From: Chloroflexota bacterium
GTDB taxonomy: Bacteria > Chloroflexota > Anaerolineae > Promineifilales > Promineifilaceae
Direction of reading: 5' to 3'
Length of the DNA stretch: 64,000 nucleotides
Assembly: GCA_017993775.1 (NCBI GenBank)
Contig: JAGOMA010000027.1
Span: 1 to 64,000 of the forward strand
Position numbers and translations under genes: made by a program. This document shows, piece after piece, positions 15,594 through 23,789 of this stretch. A model generated the notes under the pieces. That model saw only the letters and a list, made by a program, of their open reading frames with translations, was not told where the DNA came from and searched no databases. Within the stretch, counting starts at the first letter, position 1; every line of letters begins with the position of its first letter.

Positions 15594-16838
15594 ATGGAAC
15601 CCATCACCCTTTTCCAAAACAAACAAATTTTACTCGGCGTCAGCGGCTCTATTGCCGCCTACAAAAGCATCGATCTAGCCTCCAAATTAACCCAGGCCGG
15701 CGCGCAGGTAGACGTGATCCTGACAGAAGCCGCGCAGCAATTTGCCACGCCGCTGGCATTTCGCTCGGTCACCGGGCGGCCGGTATACACATCCATGTGG
15801 GACCTGGACGACCACGTGCGCCATGTGGGTTTGGGCGAAACGGCCGATTTTTTCCTGATCGCGCCGGCCACGGCCCACAGCATTGCCAAACTAGCCCACG
15901 GTCTGGCCGATAATTTACTGACGGTGACCGCTTTGGCCGCCCGCTGCCCCATCATGCTGGCACCGGCGATGGATGGCGGCATGTACGAACACGCGGCTAC
16001 GCAGGCCAACATCGCCACGCTCCAGGCGCGCGGCGCAGCCTTCGCCGGACCGGCCGTTGGGCGCATGGCCTCGGGTCTCAGCGGATTGGGGCGCATGGTG
16101 GAGCCACCGGAACTGCTGCACGAAGTGCGCCTGGCCTTGGCGCGCAATGGGCCATTGGCCGGGATGCATGTCGTGGTCAGCACCGGTCCTACGCGGGAAG
16201 CGCTGGACCCGGTGCGCTTCATCAGCAATCGGTCCACGGGCAAACAAGGATTGGCGGTGGCCCAGGCGGCGCTGGATGCCGGCGCGCGGGTCACACTGAT
16301 CGCCGGACCCATCAGCGAGCCGGCCCCGCTGGGCGTAACGCGGGTAAACGTGGAAACGACGCAGCAAATGGCCGATGCCGTGCTGGCCGCCACGCAAGAC
16401 GCCGACGCCCTGTTCATGGTGGCGGCGGTGGCCGATTTTCGGCCAGAAACGCAATCTGATCGCAAAATCAAAAAGACCGAACAGGAAGGCGACGGCAATG
16501 GGGGCTGGGGGCTGGCGATTGGTCTGGAAGTGACGCTGGACATCCTCAGCGCGGTGAAGGAGCGGCGGGAAAAAACGGGCTACCCGCGTGTGTCGTTGGG
16601 GTTTGCGGCCGAGACACATGATGCGTTTGAATACGGCCGTCAGAAACTCCTACGCAAAGGCCTCAACTTCATCGCCGTGAACGATGTGCTGGCAGACGGC
16701 GCCGGTTTTGCCGTCGACACCAACCGCGTTGTGCTGTTAAGTTCAGCCGGGGTAGTGGAAGAGATGCCGCTGTTGAGCAAAACGGCCGTCGCCGAACGTC
16801 TGGTGCATCATGTGGCGCGGGCGCTGGGCAAGGGATGA
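15594..16838 (+). CDS. coaBC: Bifunctional phosphopantothenoylcysteine decarboxylase / phosphopantothenate-cysteine ligase
   Basis: A 414-residue CoaBC, starting MEPITLFQNKQ; the open frame upstream is discarded because homologues begin here at the ILLGVSGSIAAYK strand. CoaC (about residues 1-185) is the FMN flavoprotein decarboxylase with GSIAAYKS and APATAHSIAKLAHGLADNL. CoaB (about 190-414) has STGPTREALDPVRFISNRSTGKQG, AAVADFRP and the KIKK lysines. The enzyme makes 4'-phosphopantetheine for coenzyme A. One oddity: the CoaC motif usually PAMNxxM reads APAMDGGMY, with Asp for the Asn known to matter in E. coli; I believe similar variants occur in other phyla, but this needs an alignment. 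Confidence 0.95.
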   Translation: MEPITLFQNKQILLGVSGSIAAYKSIDLASKLTQAGAQVDVILTEAAQQFATPLAFRSVTGRPVYTSMWDLDDHVRHVGLGETADFFLIAPATAHSIAKLAHGLADNLLTVTALAARCPIMLAPAMDGGMYEHAATQANIATLQARGAAFAGPAVGRMASGLSGLGRMVEPPELLHEVRLALARNGPLAGMHVVVSTGPTREALDPVRFISNRSTGKQGLAVAQAALDAGARVTLIAGPISEPAPLGVTRVNVETTQQMADAVLAATQDADALFMVAAVADFRPETQSDRKIKKTEQEGDGNGGWGLAIGLEVTLDILSAVKERREKTGYPRVSLGFAAETHDAFEYGRQKLLRKGLNFIAVNDVLADGAGFAVDTNRVVLLSSAGVVEEMPLLSKTAVAERLVHHVARALGKG

Positions 16839-16845
16839 AACGGCC

Positions 16846-17844
16846 TTAGCCGCCAAACTGCTCCGCCGACCAGCAGAGGGCGACCAGATCAGACCGTTTC
16901 TGTTGTAGTTGGGTGAGACGGCCGTTTGTAATCTGCAAACTTTCGGCTAACAAATCTACCCGCAGGGTGATGCGGCGGCGCAGTGTGGTCAGGTGAGTAT
17001 ACCAGTCGCGTACGTCCGCAGACGCCAGGGTTTCGGTAAAAAACAGGTCAAACAAAGTGCCTGTAAACGAAATCATGGTTGGCACAGCATCGGTTGGGAT
17101 TTTCATGTCGGGCTGCGTGAAAAACTGCTGTTCCACGTCCAGCAGTTCCGCTTGCAGACGGTCCAGCAGCGGCTGTGTTTCTCTGGCAAGCGCCACAATT
17201 TGCGCAAAATCGCCATGGCCCGTGTCCTTAAATTCCTGACCCCACACTCCATCCCAGGAACGAAGCTCTAACAAAGCGGTGGTAACGGCCGTTAACCTCT
17301 CCAGCGCCGCCTGACCAGCCTCGTATGCCTCCTGAGCCTCCTTCAGAAAACGCTCATTCACAGCCAAAGCCTGCGTTACTTCGGCTAAACGACTGCTCTC
17401 CGGTGTGCCCAACTGCACGATTAACGCTTCTTGCTCCTGCTGTAAACTGGCATACGTCTCCTCGCAGTCGATGATGTCGACCAGGTCGGATTCCAATTTT
17501 TCCAGGCTGCGCTCCAGACTGCTTATTCTGATCTGGCACGCTTCTACCTGCATTTTGACTTCCAGATACTCTCGAACTTCTTTTTCCAACTGCTGCTCGC
17601 GGCGCCCCAACAAAGCAAAAAAAGCCGCCTCAAGGCTGAGACTTTCCAAAACCTGCACCTCCGCTTTTTCATGTTTCAGGCGTGTTACCAATGGGGACAA
17701 TTGTTTGCGCGCTTCCCGCAGTTGGACATCCATCGAGGCCATCATATTCAGCAGCCGCTCTTGTTCGCGGATTAGTTTGCGTGTGGCAATCAACTGGCCG
17801 TTTAACTCTTCAAATTCTTCTAAGGTAGTCATCGTTTGTGTCAC
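16846..17844 (-). CDS. Hypothetical coiled-coil protein
   Basis: About 330 residues, unrecognised. It is rich in Glu, Gln, Leu and Arg with long heptad-like stretches (for example LIREQERLLNMMASMDVQL and LLGRREQQLEKEVREYLEV) over roughly residues 10-190. A more globular C-terminal third contains FTGTLFDLFFTETLASADV and a final coiled segment. No signal peptide or membrane helix, so it is probably cytoplasmic. The start is unclear: GTG 17844 and ATG 17832 both lack a good ribosome site. It converges with coaBC with a seven-base gap, so the genes are not co-transcribed. Confidence 0.75.
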   Translation of the reverse strand: MTQTMTTLEEFEELNGQLIATRKLIREQERLLNMMASMDVQLREARKQLSPLVTRLKHEKAEVQVLESLSLEAAFFALLGRREQQLEKEVREYLEVKMQVEACQIRISSLERSLEKLESDLVDIIDCEETYASLQQEQEALIVQLGTPESSRLAEVTQALAVNERFLKEAQEAYEAGQAALERLTAVTTALLELRSWDGVWGQEFKDTGHGDFAQIVALARETQPLLDRLQAELLDVEQQFFTQPDMKIPTDAVPTMISFTGTLFDLFFTETLASADVRDWYTHLTTLRRRITLRVDLLAESLQITNGRLTQLQQKRSDLVALCWSAEQFGG

Positions 17845-17968
17845 TGATGGGGTTGTTCAGGTGTACAAGTCCCCGGCTGTCGATAATACTGCTACCTTTA
17901 CGCAAATTGCGTAACGGCCGTTTCCCTCTTTACTCCGATCCATGTTACCTCTCGCTTCCGGCACAAGG

Positions 17969-17974
17969 TATAAT
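17969..17974 (+). promoter_or_regulatory. Possible -10 box upstream of the cytochrome c gene
   Basis: TATAAT lies 45 bases before the GTG start, in a region with ACGGCCGT on both sides (17914 and 17993). The matching -35 (TTACCT, 17945-17950, 18-base spacer) is poor. Confidence 0.4.
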
Positions 17975-18018
17975 CCCCGGCATGATCCTGACACGGCCGT
18001 ACAACCAAGGAGTCTTTT

Positions 18019-20202
18019 GTGAATAGACGTAATCGCCGTATTCTTCTCTTAACCATCACCTGCGGGCTGTTATTGGCCGGCAGTTTTATGTGGAACCAAT
18101 ACCGCCACGAAAACACAGTCGCCGTCGCCGTCGCTAAAGGCAAGGCGATGTACGACATGACAGCCATGTCGCAGATCAGCCTGAACCAACAAGACCTGCA
18201 AGCCGCCGCGCTGGCCGATGCTGGCCTGATGTCCATGCTGGGCAGCGACGAATTTGGTTTTCTCGACGCCGTTGTCCTGGGTGCAGGCGAGGCCGCCAGA
18301 TGGCAAGACGCCGGCTGCGGTCGCCAGAACTGCGTCCACATTTCCCTCTACGATTACACCCAGGGCGGCACAGTCAACGCGATCCTGAATACGGCGAACG
18401 GCCGTATCGTCGACCGCTGGACCAACCCGGACGCACGCCCTGGCGGCAGCGAATTCATTTTGCCCAAAGCCCTGGCCATCGCCGCCGCCGACCCCGGCGT
18501 GCAAAACCTGCTCGGCGACATCGGCCAGACAGACCCGGCGATGATTCCCATGTCGGCCTGGCTGGCCGACGACGACTGCCGCGACAACTGGTGCGTCGAC
18601 CTGTCCTACAAAGACCCATCCGGCAGCGGCAAAATTGCCCACGTTTTTGTCAACATGGAGCAAAATCGGGTGGCGCGCATCTTTATGACGCGCGGACGGG
18701 CCGATTTACCCGTGGCTGCCCCGCAGGCGCAGCGTTATGCCTACACCGACGGCTGCAAAGAAAACGAATATGGTTGGAATGTCTGCTGGGAAATGACGGC
18801 CAACGATGGCATCAATTTCTATGGCGCAGCGTTCGAGGGAACGCCAATTTTTGACAGCGCCAAAATTGGGCAGATTGAAGCCTGGTATCCGAGTTGGCCG
18901 GGTGGTTATCGGGATGAAATTGGCTTTCGCGCTTCTGTGCCGCCCTTTGGCGATACGCAGATCACCGACCTGGGCAATGGGTTTGAGATACGCCAATTGT
19001 TCACCGAATTTACCCATTGGCCGAACTGCATTTGTTGTTACCGATATGAAGAAGTAATGCAGTTTTATGATGACGGCCGTTTCGCCCTAGGTTTTGTCTC
19101 GCACGGCCCCGGCTGTGATGATTTGTCCGTCTACCGGCCATTTTGGCGCATCGATCTGACATTGAACGGCCGTGGCAGTACCGACGTCTGGGCCTGGGAC
19201 ACCAACCAATGGGTTGAAGTCGCCCAAGAAAAAGAATTTTTCCCCTTCCTCGACCAGGGTTCACCGGAAGGCGACCAACTGGCCACCTTCAACGGCGATC
19301 TTCATTACCGCTGGCAAATGACCCGCACCGACCCCTTCGGCCTGGATGAAGCGCGCGTATTTTTGCTGCAATACAAAGAAGGCGAAGGCGACGGACCTGT
19401 CCAAACCGGACCCGGCGACACTTTTGTGCCGCCGCGCCAATGGATGGAAGGCGAGCCGTTGTCCGGCGGCGATCCGGTCTTGTGGTGGGTGCCTTTGCTG
19501 AAAAGCAAAAAAAGCGAGCCTTACTGGTGCTCGCCGGACCCGGAACCGGGCATTAACATGTGCGAGACGTTCCTCATCGCCCATCCGGCGGGTGAACTGA
19601 TCCAACCATCAGAAGAAGAATTGGCGGCCATGCCCACGGCGACGGCAACGGCCGTGCCCATCGACACCCCCACGCCCGCCCCATCCCCCACCCCACGCCC
19701 CGTGCAAGGCGAAGGCGCGGAAGACATCATCCTGAACTCTGGCTGCGGCTCCTGCCACCAGATTGGCGCGTTGGGCGAAGGGCACAAAGTCGGGCCAGAT
19801 TTGTCGGCCATCGGCCTTGTCGCCGAGTCGCGCATTGCGGGCATGAGCGCCGAAGAGTATCTGCGCCAATCCATCTTGGAACCTAACGCCTATATCACGC
19901 CAGACTGTCCCAATGGCCCGTGCATCCCCAACATCATGCCCCGCGATTATGTCAGCCGCCTCAGCCCGGAGCAGCTAGACCTGGTGGTCGCCTATTTACT
20001 CACCCTGACAGACAGCGCCATGCTGGCCGATGGCAGCGCGGGCAGTGGGCAGCCGGCGCCCAAAGTGGTGCCGGTAGGCAAGTATCTTCCGCCCCAGCCG
20101 CCTACGCGCGCCACTTTGCTGATGGTGCAGGTGCTGGTGGTGGTGTTTGTCTTTATTTTGACGCTGTTTTTGCTGTTTAAGCTGCCGGGGGAGGAGAAGT
20201 AG
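18019..20202 (+). CDS. Membrane-anchored cytochrome c protein with large extracytoplasmic domain
   Basis: A 727-residue protein with an N-terminal membrane anchor (residues ~8-25), a ~530-residue exported region, a cytochrome c domain and a C-terminal helix (about 695-720). The haem site is CGSCH at residues 576-580, with a Met-containing IMPRDY segment as candidate sixth-ligand region. The exported region has a PepSY/copper-amine-oxidase-like look: repeated strands ending NGRIVDRW and VARIFM, then GFRASVPPFGDTQ and a Cys-rich CICCYRYEEVMQFYDDGRF. I infer an electron-transfer or copper-linked oxidoreductase role. A Pro/Thr linker (about 540-560) separates the two parts. GTG is the start, supported by AAGGAG seven bases upstream. 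Confidence 0.8.
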   Translation: MNRRNRRILLLTITCGLLLAGSFMWNQYRHENTVAVAVAKGKAMYDMTAMSQISLNQQDLQAAALADAGLMSMLGSDEFGFLDAVVLGAGEAARWQDAGCGRQNCVHISLYDYTQGGTVNAILNTANGRIVDRWTNPDARPGGSEFILPKALAIAAADPGVQNLLGDIGQTDPAMIPMSAWLADDDCRDNWCVDLSYKDPSGSGKIAHVFVNMEQNRVARIFMTRGRADLPVAAPQAQRYAYTDGCKENEYGWNVCWEMTANDGINFYGAAFEGTPIFDSAKIGQIEAWYPSWPGGYRDEIGFRASVPPFGDTQITDLGNGFEIRQLFTEFTHWPNCICCYRYEEVMQFYDDGRFALGFVSHGPGCDDLSVYRPFWRIDLTLNGRGSTDVWAWDTNQWVEVAQEKEFFPFLDQGSPEGDQLATFNGDLHYRWQMTRTDPFGLDEARVFLLQYKEGEGDGPVQTGPGDTFVPPRQWMEGEPLSGGDPVLWWVPLLKSKKSEPYWCSPDPEPGINMCETFLIAHPAGELIQPSEEELAAMPTATATAVPIDTPTPAPSPTPRPVQGEGAEDIILNSGCGSCHQIGALGEGHKVGPDLSAIGLVAESRIAGMSAEEYLRQSILEPNAYITPDCPNGPCIPNIMPRDYVSRLSPEQLDLVVAYLLTLTDSAMLADGSAGSGQPAPKVVPVGKYLPPQPPTRATLLMVQVLVVVFVFILTLFLLFKLPGEEK

Positions 20203-20236
20203 GGGGCGATTTACGATTGGCGATTTGGTTAGTGAG

Positions 20237-20271
20237 AAACCCTAAGGGTTTGTTTGGACCCTTAGGGTTTT
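20237..20271. terminator. Hairpin of the AAACCC(N)GGGTTT family
   Basis: AAACCCTAAGGGT (20237-20249) and ACCCTTAGGGTTT (20258-20270) form a perfect 13-pair stem around TTGTTTGG, ending in T's. It lies between the convergent cytochrome and smpB genes and can terminate both. Confidence 0.75.
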
Positions 20272-20360
20272 CAGCGGGGTGGCTGCGCAACATGAGCTAG
20301 GTACGTTTTGTTTTGTCACACCTTGGGGATGCGATGCTGCCAGGCTCCAATTTCTTGTTT

Positions 20361-20831
20361 TTACCTGAATTTTTCTCTTAGCGCCCGCTCCATCCGTCGT
20401 TCGTCGTCGCGTTTGGCGATGTCCTGGCGTTTGTCTTGCTTTTGTTTGCCACGCGCCAGAGCGATTTCAATTTTGGCACGGCCGTCTTTCAGGTAAAGCC
20501 GCGTCGGCACAACGGTCAGGCTTTTCTGGGCCAGTTGGTCCATGATTTTGTTGATTTCGCGCCGGTGCAGCAGGAGTTTACGCGGCCGTACCGGATCATG
20601 GTTGTCATGTGTGCCATGGATGTACGGCGCGATGTGCATATCGACCAACCACAACTCACCTTTGCGAGCCTGCACAAAACTGCGCTGCAAACTCACCTGA
20701 TGATCACGAATCGACTTGATTTCTGTGCCGGTTAAGACCAGTCCGGCCTCGAATTTTTCCAGCAACAGAAAATCAAAATTCGCGCGCTTGTTTTTAGCTA
20801 TTACTTTAAAGCTGCCTTGCGTGTTTGACAT
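20361..20831 (-). CDS. smpB: SsrA-binding protein SmpB
   Basis: A 156-residue SmpB of typical length. It has the OB-fold core AKNKRANFDFLLLEKFEAG, LTGTEIKSIRDHQVSL, ELWLVDMHIAPY and the TRLYLKDGRAKIEIALARGK strand. The basic C-terminal tail KRQDIAKRDDERRMERALR inserts into the ribosome during rescue of stalled ribosomes with tmRNA. I saw no tmRNA gene in the flanking intergenic DNA. It sits downstream of the S41 protease genes on the same strand, separated by a hairpin. Confidence 0.97.
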   Translation of the reverse strand: MSNTQGSFKVIAKNKRANFDFLLLEKFEAGLVLTGTEIKSIRDHQVSLQRSFVQARKGELWLVDMHIAPYIHGTHDNHDPVRPRKLLLHRREINKIMDQLAQKSLTVVPTRLYLKDGRAKIEIALARGKQKQDKRQDIAKRDDERRMERALREKFR

Positions 20832-20852
20832 GGTTGTATTTGTACTCTGGGA

Positions 20853-20880
20853 AGACCCAAAGGTTTAAACCTTAGGGTCT
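20853..20880. terminator. Inverted repeat between the S41 protease gene and smpB
   Basis: AGACCCAAAGGTTT (20853-20866) is followed immediately by AAACCTTAGGGTCT (20867-20880): 13 of 14 pairs and no loop base. It belongs to the same AACC/GGTT-type hairpin family as 20237, 55850 and 63391, and lies just upstream of the smpB start. Confidence 0.6.
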
Positions 20881-20893
20881 CAATCCACGCCGA

Positions 20894-22273
20894 TTATTGC
20901 CCATTTTGCAGGTATTCTATCGCCCGCTGAAGCTGGGTATCGCCTTCGCCGCCCAAGGTAAAATCGTCGGGCGAGGGGATTTCAATATCCGGTAGAATGC
21001 CGGAATCGCTAATTGAGACGTTGGCGGGAGTATACCACCGGGCGACGGTGACGCGCAGTTCAGAACCATCGGACAGGGTGTGAAGCTGCTGCACCGACCC
21101 TTTGCCGAAGGTTGTTTCGCCGATGAGGATGGAACGGCCGTTATCCCGCAGCGCTCCGGCCACAATTTCCGACGCGCTGGCGCTGCCTGCGTTAATCAGC
21201 ACAACCATGGGAATGGATTCGGCGTCATCGCCGGAAACGGCCGTAAACGTCTGTTCTTCGCCTTTGTTGTTGCGTTCATACAACACCACCCCTTCCGGCA
21301 AAAACAAATCGGCAATGCCCACAGATTGGTCTAAAAAGCCGCCGGGATTATCACGCAAGTCAAAAATGATGCTCTGCGCCCCCTGAGCCATCAAGTCGGC
21401 AACGGCTTCGCGTACGCGCTGCTCGGCGTTGGCGTTAAATTCCGCCAGCCGCACATAGCCAATTTCCGTCGTCACCATCTGGGTTTCAATGATCGGAATC
21501 TCGAAACGGGTCCGAGTGACAGTAAATTCCACTTCATCTTCGCCATCGCGAAAAATATTTAAAACCACGACGCTGCCCTGCGGGCCGCGCACCTTCAACA
21601 AAACTTCGTCGATGCTCTGCCCAACCACCGATTCGCCATCAACGCCGATAATCAAATCACCGGCGCGGATGCCCGCAAGGTCGGCCGGCTGTCCGTCGAT
21701 GGGGCGCACGATTTCGATGAATCCTTCCTCGTTTTCGCGCACGAAAGCGCCGATGCCCTCGACGGAGCCACCCATGTCTTCGCGGAAACGGGCGGCGATG
21801 TCGGGTTCCACATAGCGGGTGTACGGATCGCCCAGCGTCTCCACAGAACCGCCAACAATGGCGTGCAGCAAGTCTTCTTCGGCGGGCATTTCGCCATTAA
21901 ACTGCTGGCCGATAATGCTCCAGGCTTCGTAAAACGTATTCAGATCGAGGTTTTGGATGGCGTCGGGGCCGGAAACGGCCGTTTCCGCCGGCGAAATGAC
22001 GGGCAGTGGGGTCGGCAGGGGGGGTTCGTCGGGTGGCGGGATGGGTACGGCCGTTTCCACAGCCGCCGCCTCCACCTCCACAACCCGCGTCACTTCCACA
22101 TATTCCGTGACCGTCACAGTTTCGACAACCGGGCTGCTGTTCACGCTGGCCTGGCCAAAAAAGAAGCTCGCGCTGCCCACCGTTGCCACCAGGCAGACCA
22201 CGGCCAGCAAACCAACAATTAAAAATATCCACTTCACTGGTGAAGATTTGGGTTCCGAGGGGGAATCATTCAT
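20894..22273 (-). CDS. S41 carboxyl-terminal processing protease (CtpA/Prc-like)
   Basis: A 459-residue membrane-anchored protease. A TM anchor at about residues 14-38 is followed by a Val/Thr/Pro-rich linker, a PDZ domain (about 165-250, including IRAGDLIIGVDGESV) and the peptidase core. The catalytic Ser-Lys pair is in AGSASASE (Ser366) and TFGKGSVQ (Lys391); the substrate-strand element DLRDNPGG is present. By family knowledge it cleaves C-terminal tails of exported proteins. It lies two bases after the second S41 gene, and the two are clearly one operon from an ancient duplication; they differ in linker length and around the Lys. Confidence 0.95.
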   Translation of the reverse strand: MNDSPSEPKSSPVKWIFLIVGLLAVVCLVATVGSASFFFGQASVNSSPVVETVTVTEYVEVTRVVEVEAAAVETAVPIPPPDEPPLPTPLPVISPAETAVSGPDAIQNLDLNTFYEAWSIIGQQFNGEMPAEEDLLHAIVGGSVETLGDPYTRYVEPDIAARFREDMGGSVEGIGAFVRENEEGFIEIVRPIDGQPADLAGIRAGDLIIGVDGESVVGQSIDEVLLKVRGPQGSVVVLNIFRDGEDEVEFTVTRTRFEIPIIETQMVTTEIGYVRLAEFNANAEQRVREAVADLMAQGAQSIIFDLRDNPGGFLDQSVGIADLFLPEGVVLYERNNKGEEQTFTAVSGDDAESIPMVVLINAGSASASEIVAGALRDNGRSILIGETTFGKGSVQQLHTLSDGSELRVTVARWYTPANVSISDSGILPDIEIPSPDDFTLGGEGDTQLQRAIEYLQNGQ

Positions 22274-22275
22274 GG

Positions 22276-23559
22276 TTAACTCTCAGTTTGTAAAAATTCA
22301 ATCGCTCTATTCAGGACTTCGTCACGGCCGTTATCCAGCCCTTCCTGGGTAATTTCCACGCTAATGTCCGGCTGCAACCCCTGCTGATCGATCTGGTGAC
22401 GATCCGGCGTAAACCAACGCGCCGAAGTAACATGCACCGAAGACCCATCGCTGAGATCATAAACCAGTTGCACCGACCCCTTGCCATAAGACGGATGGTC
22501 GCCGATCAGGGTTGCCCGACCCCTATCTTGCAGCGCGCCCGACACAATCTCCGAGGCGCTGGCTGTGCCGCCATTGATTAGCACCACCAGCGGAATGTCT
22601 GGGGCCAGCGTCTCGCTCGTAGCCAGATACTCGCGCTCGCCTTCATCCCGGCTCACCTGGAACAAAATTGGGCCATCCGATAAAAACAGGTCGGCGATAT
22701 CGACGGCCGCGTTCAACAAACCGCCGCCGTTATTGCGCAAATCCAAAATCAACGACTGCGCGCCCTGGCTTTGCAAATCGGTAATGGCGTCAGCGACTTC
22801 CTTGGCGCTTTCGCCGCTAAAACGGGCCAGACGAATGTACCCAATATTTGCCTCGTCACCGGCCATCCGGTAACTGACCGACGGATCGAGGATTTCGGCG
22901 CGAATGATTTCCAGGTCAACTGGTTCGGTTTGCCCTTCGTGGAGGACTGTCAGGGTAACGGCCGTGCCCGTTTCCCCTCGAATCATGTCGCGCACCTCAG
23001 CCACGGAAACCTCCGGCGTTATTTCCACGCCGTCGATAGCCAGCAAAACATCGCCCAGCAGCACGCCCGCTTTTTCGGCCGGATTTCCGGGAATCGGCTC
23101 CAAAATAATCGGGCCGCCCTCTTCTGGCCGCGACAACAACGCCCCAATACCGCCAAACGTGCCTTGCAGCGATTGGCGTTCTTCGGCGCGAGCGACAGGT
23201 TCGATAAAGACCGTGTAGGGGTCTTGCAAATTAGCCATCGAACCGCGAATCGCGCCATACGTGCGCTCCTGAGCAGACGGAATCTCGCCGATAAAACTCT
23301 CCTCGATCCGATCCCACGCTTCCCAGAAAACGTCAAACTCCTGGCGCTGGTGTACCAGCGTGCCACCGGTTTGTAACTCCACAAAATCATTGGTGAAATA
23401 ACCGGCCGTAAAAGCGCTGGCGGCAAGAACCACAAGCATGATGATGGCTAAGTAATTGCGCGTTTTTTCAGACATAGTACAAAAAAACTGCCCGACCAGT
23501 CCTGGGTTGTAACCGTTTTGGTGTTTGCCGAGATGCGCGCTGATGAGTCGCTGGTCCAT
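22276..23559 (-). CDS. Second S41 carboxyl-terminal processing protease
   Basis: A 427-residue paralogue of its downstream neighbour. It has a TM anchor (IIMLVVLAASAFTAGYF), PDZ domain with AGVLLGDVLLAIDGVEI, DLRNNGGG, the Ser in GGTASASE and Lys in SYGKGSVQ. The spacing between them is one residue longer than in its paralogue, because DHPSYGKG replaces ETTFGKG. GGAG lies eight bases before ATG 23559, so I keep the 28-residue cytoplasmic extension; starting at the later ATG (23475) would lack a ribosome site. First gene of the two-protease operon. It probably acts on the outer face of the cytoplasmic membrane. Confidence 0.93.
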   Translation of the reverse strand: MDQRLISAHLGKHQNGYNPGLVGQFFCTMSEKTRNYLAIIMLVVLAASAFTAGYFTNDFVELQTGGTLVHQRQEFDVFWEAWDRIEESFIGEIPSAQERTYGAIRGSMANLQDPYTVFIEPVARAEERQSLQGTFGGIGALLSRPEEGGPIILEPIPGNPAEKAGVLLGDVLLAIDGVEITPEVSVAEVRDMIRGETGTAVTLTVLHEGQTEPVDLEIIRAEILDPSVSYRMAGDEANIGYIRLARFSGESAKEVADAITDLQSQGAQSLILDLRNNGGGLLNAAVDIADLFLSDGPILFQVSRDEGEREYLATSETLAPDIPLVVLINGGTASASEIVSGALQDRGRATLIGDHPSYGKGSVQLVYDLSDGSSVHVTSARWFTPDRHQIDQQGLQPDISVEITQEGLDNGRDEVLNRAIEFLQTES

Positions 23560-23688
23560 CACGCTATCTCCAAAGACAAACGGTTACACTCGCAGTTTCG
23601 GGCAGATGTGTCTGGCTCTACAGACAGATTTCCAGGTTAGAAAAAGTTGAAAGATTGTAACACAGGTGTTCTGGGCGGCAATCTACGC

Positions 23689-23694
23689 TATAAT
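23689..23694 (+). promoter_or_regulatory. Possible -10 box upstream of the GH3-like gene
   Basis: A perfect TATAAT lies about 95 bases before ATG 23790, in the divergent gap to the protease operon. No good -35 box is seen at 16-18 bases. Confidence 0.4.
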
Positions 23695-23789
23695 TGCCTT
23701 AACTTTTTGATAGCAGGTATACCGGGGTAAAAACGCCGCTTTGCCCCGACCGGTCAATCTGTTTACTTTGTTTGCGGGGCTTCGTCCCC

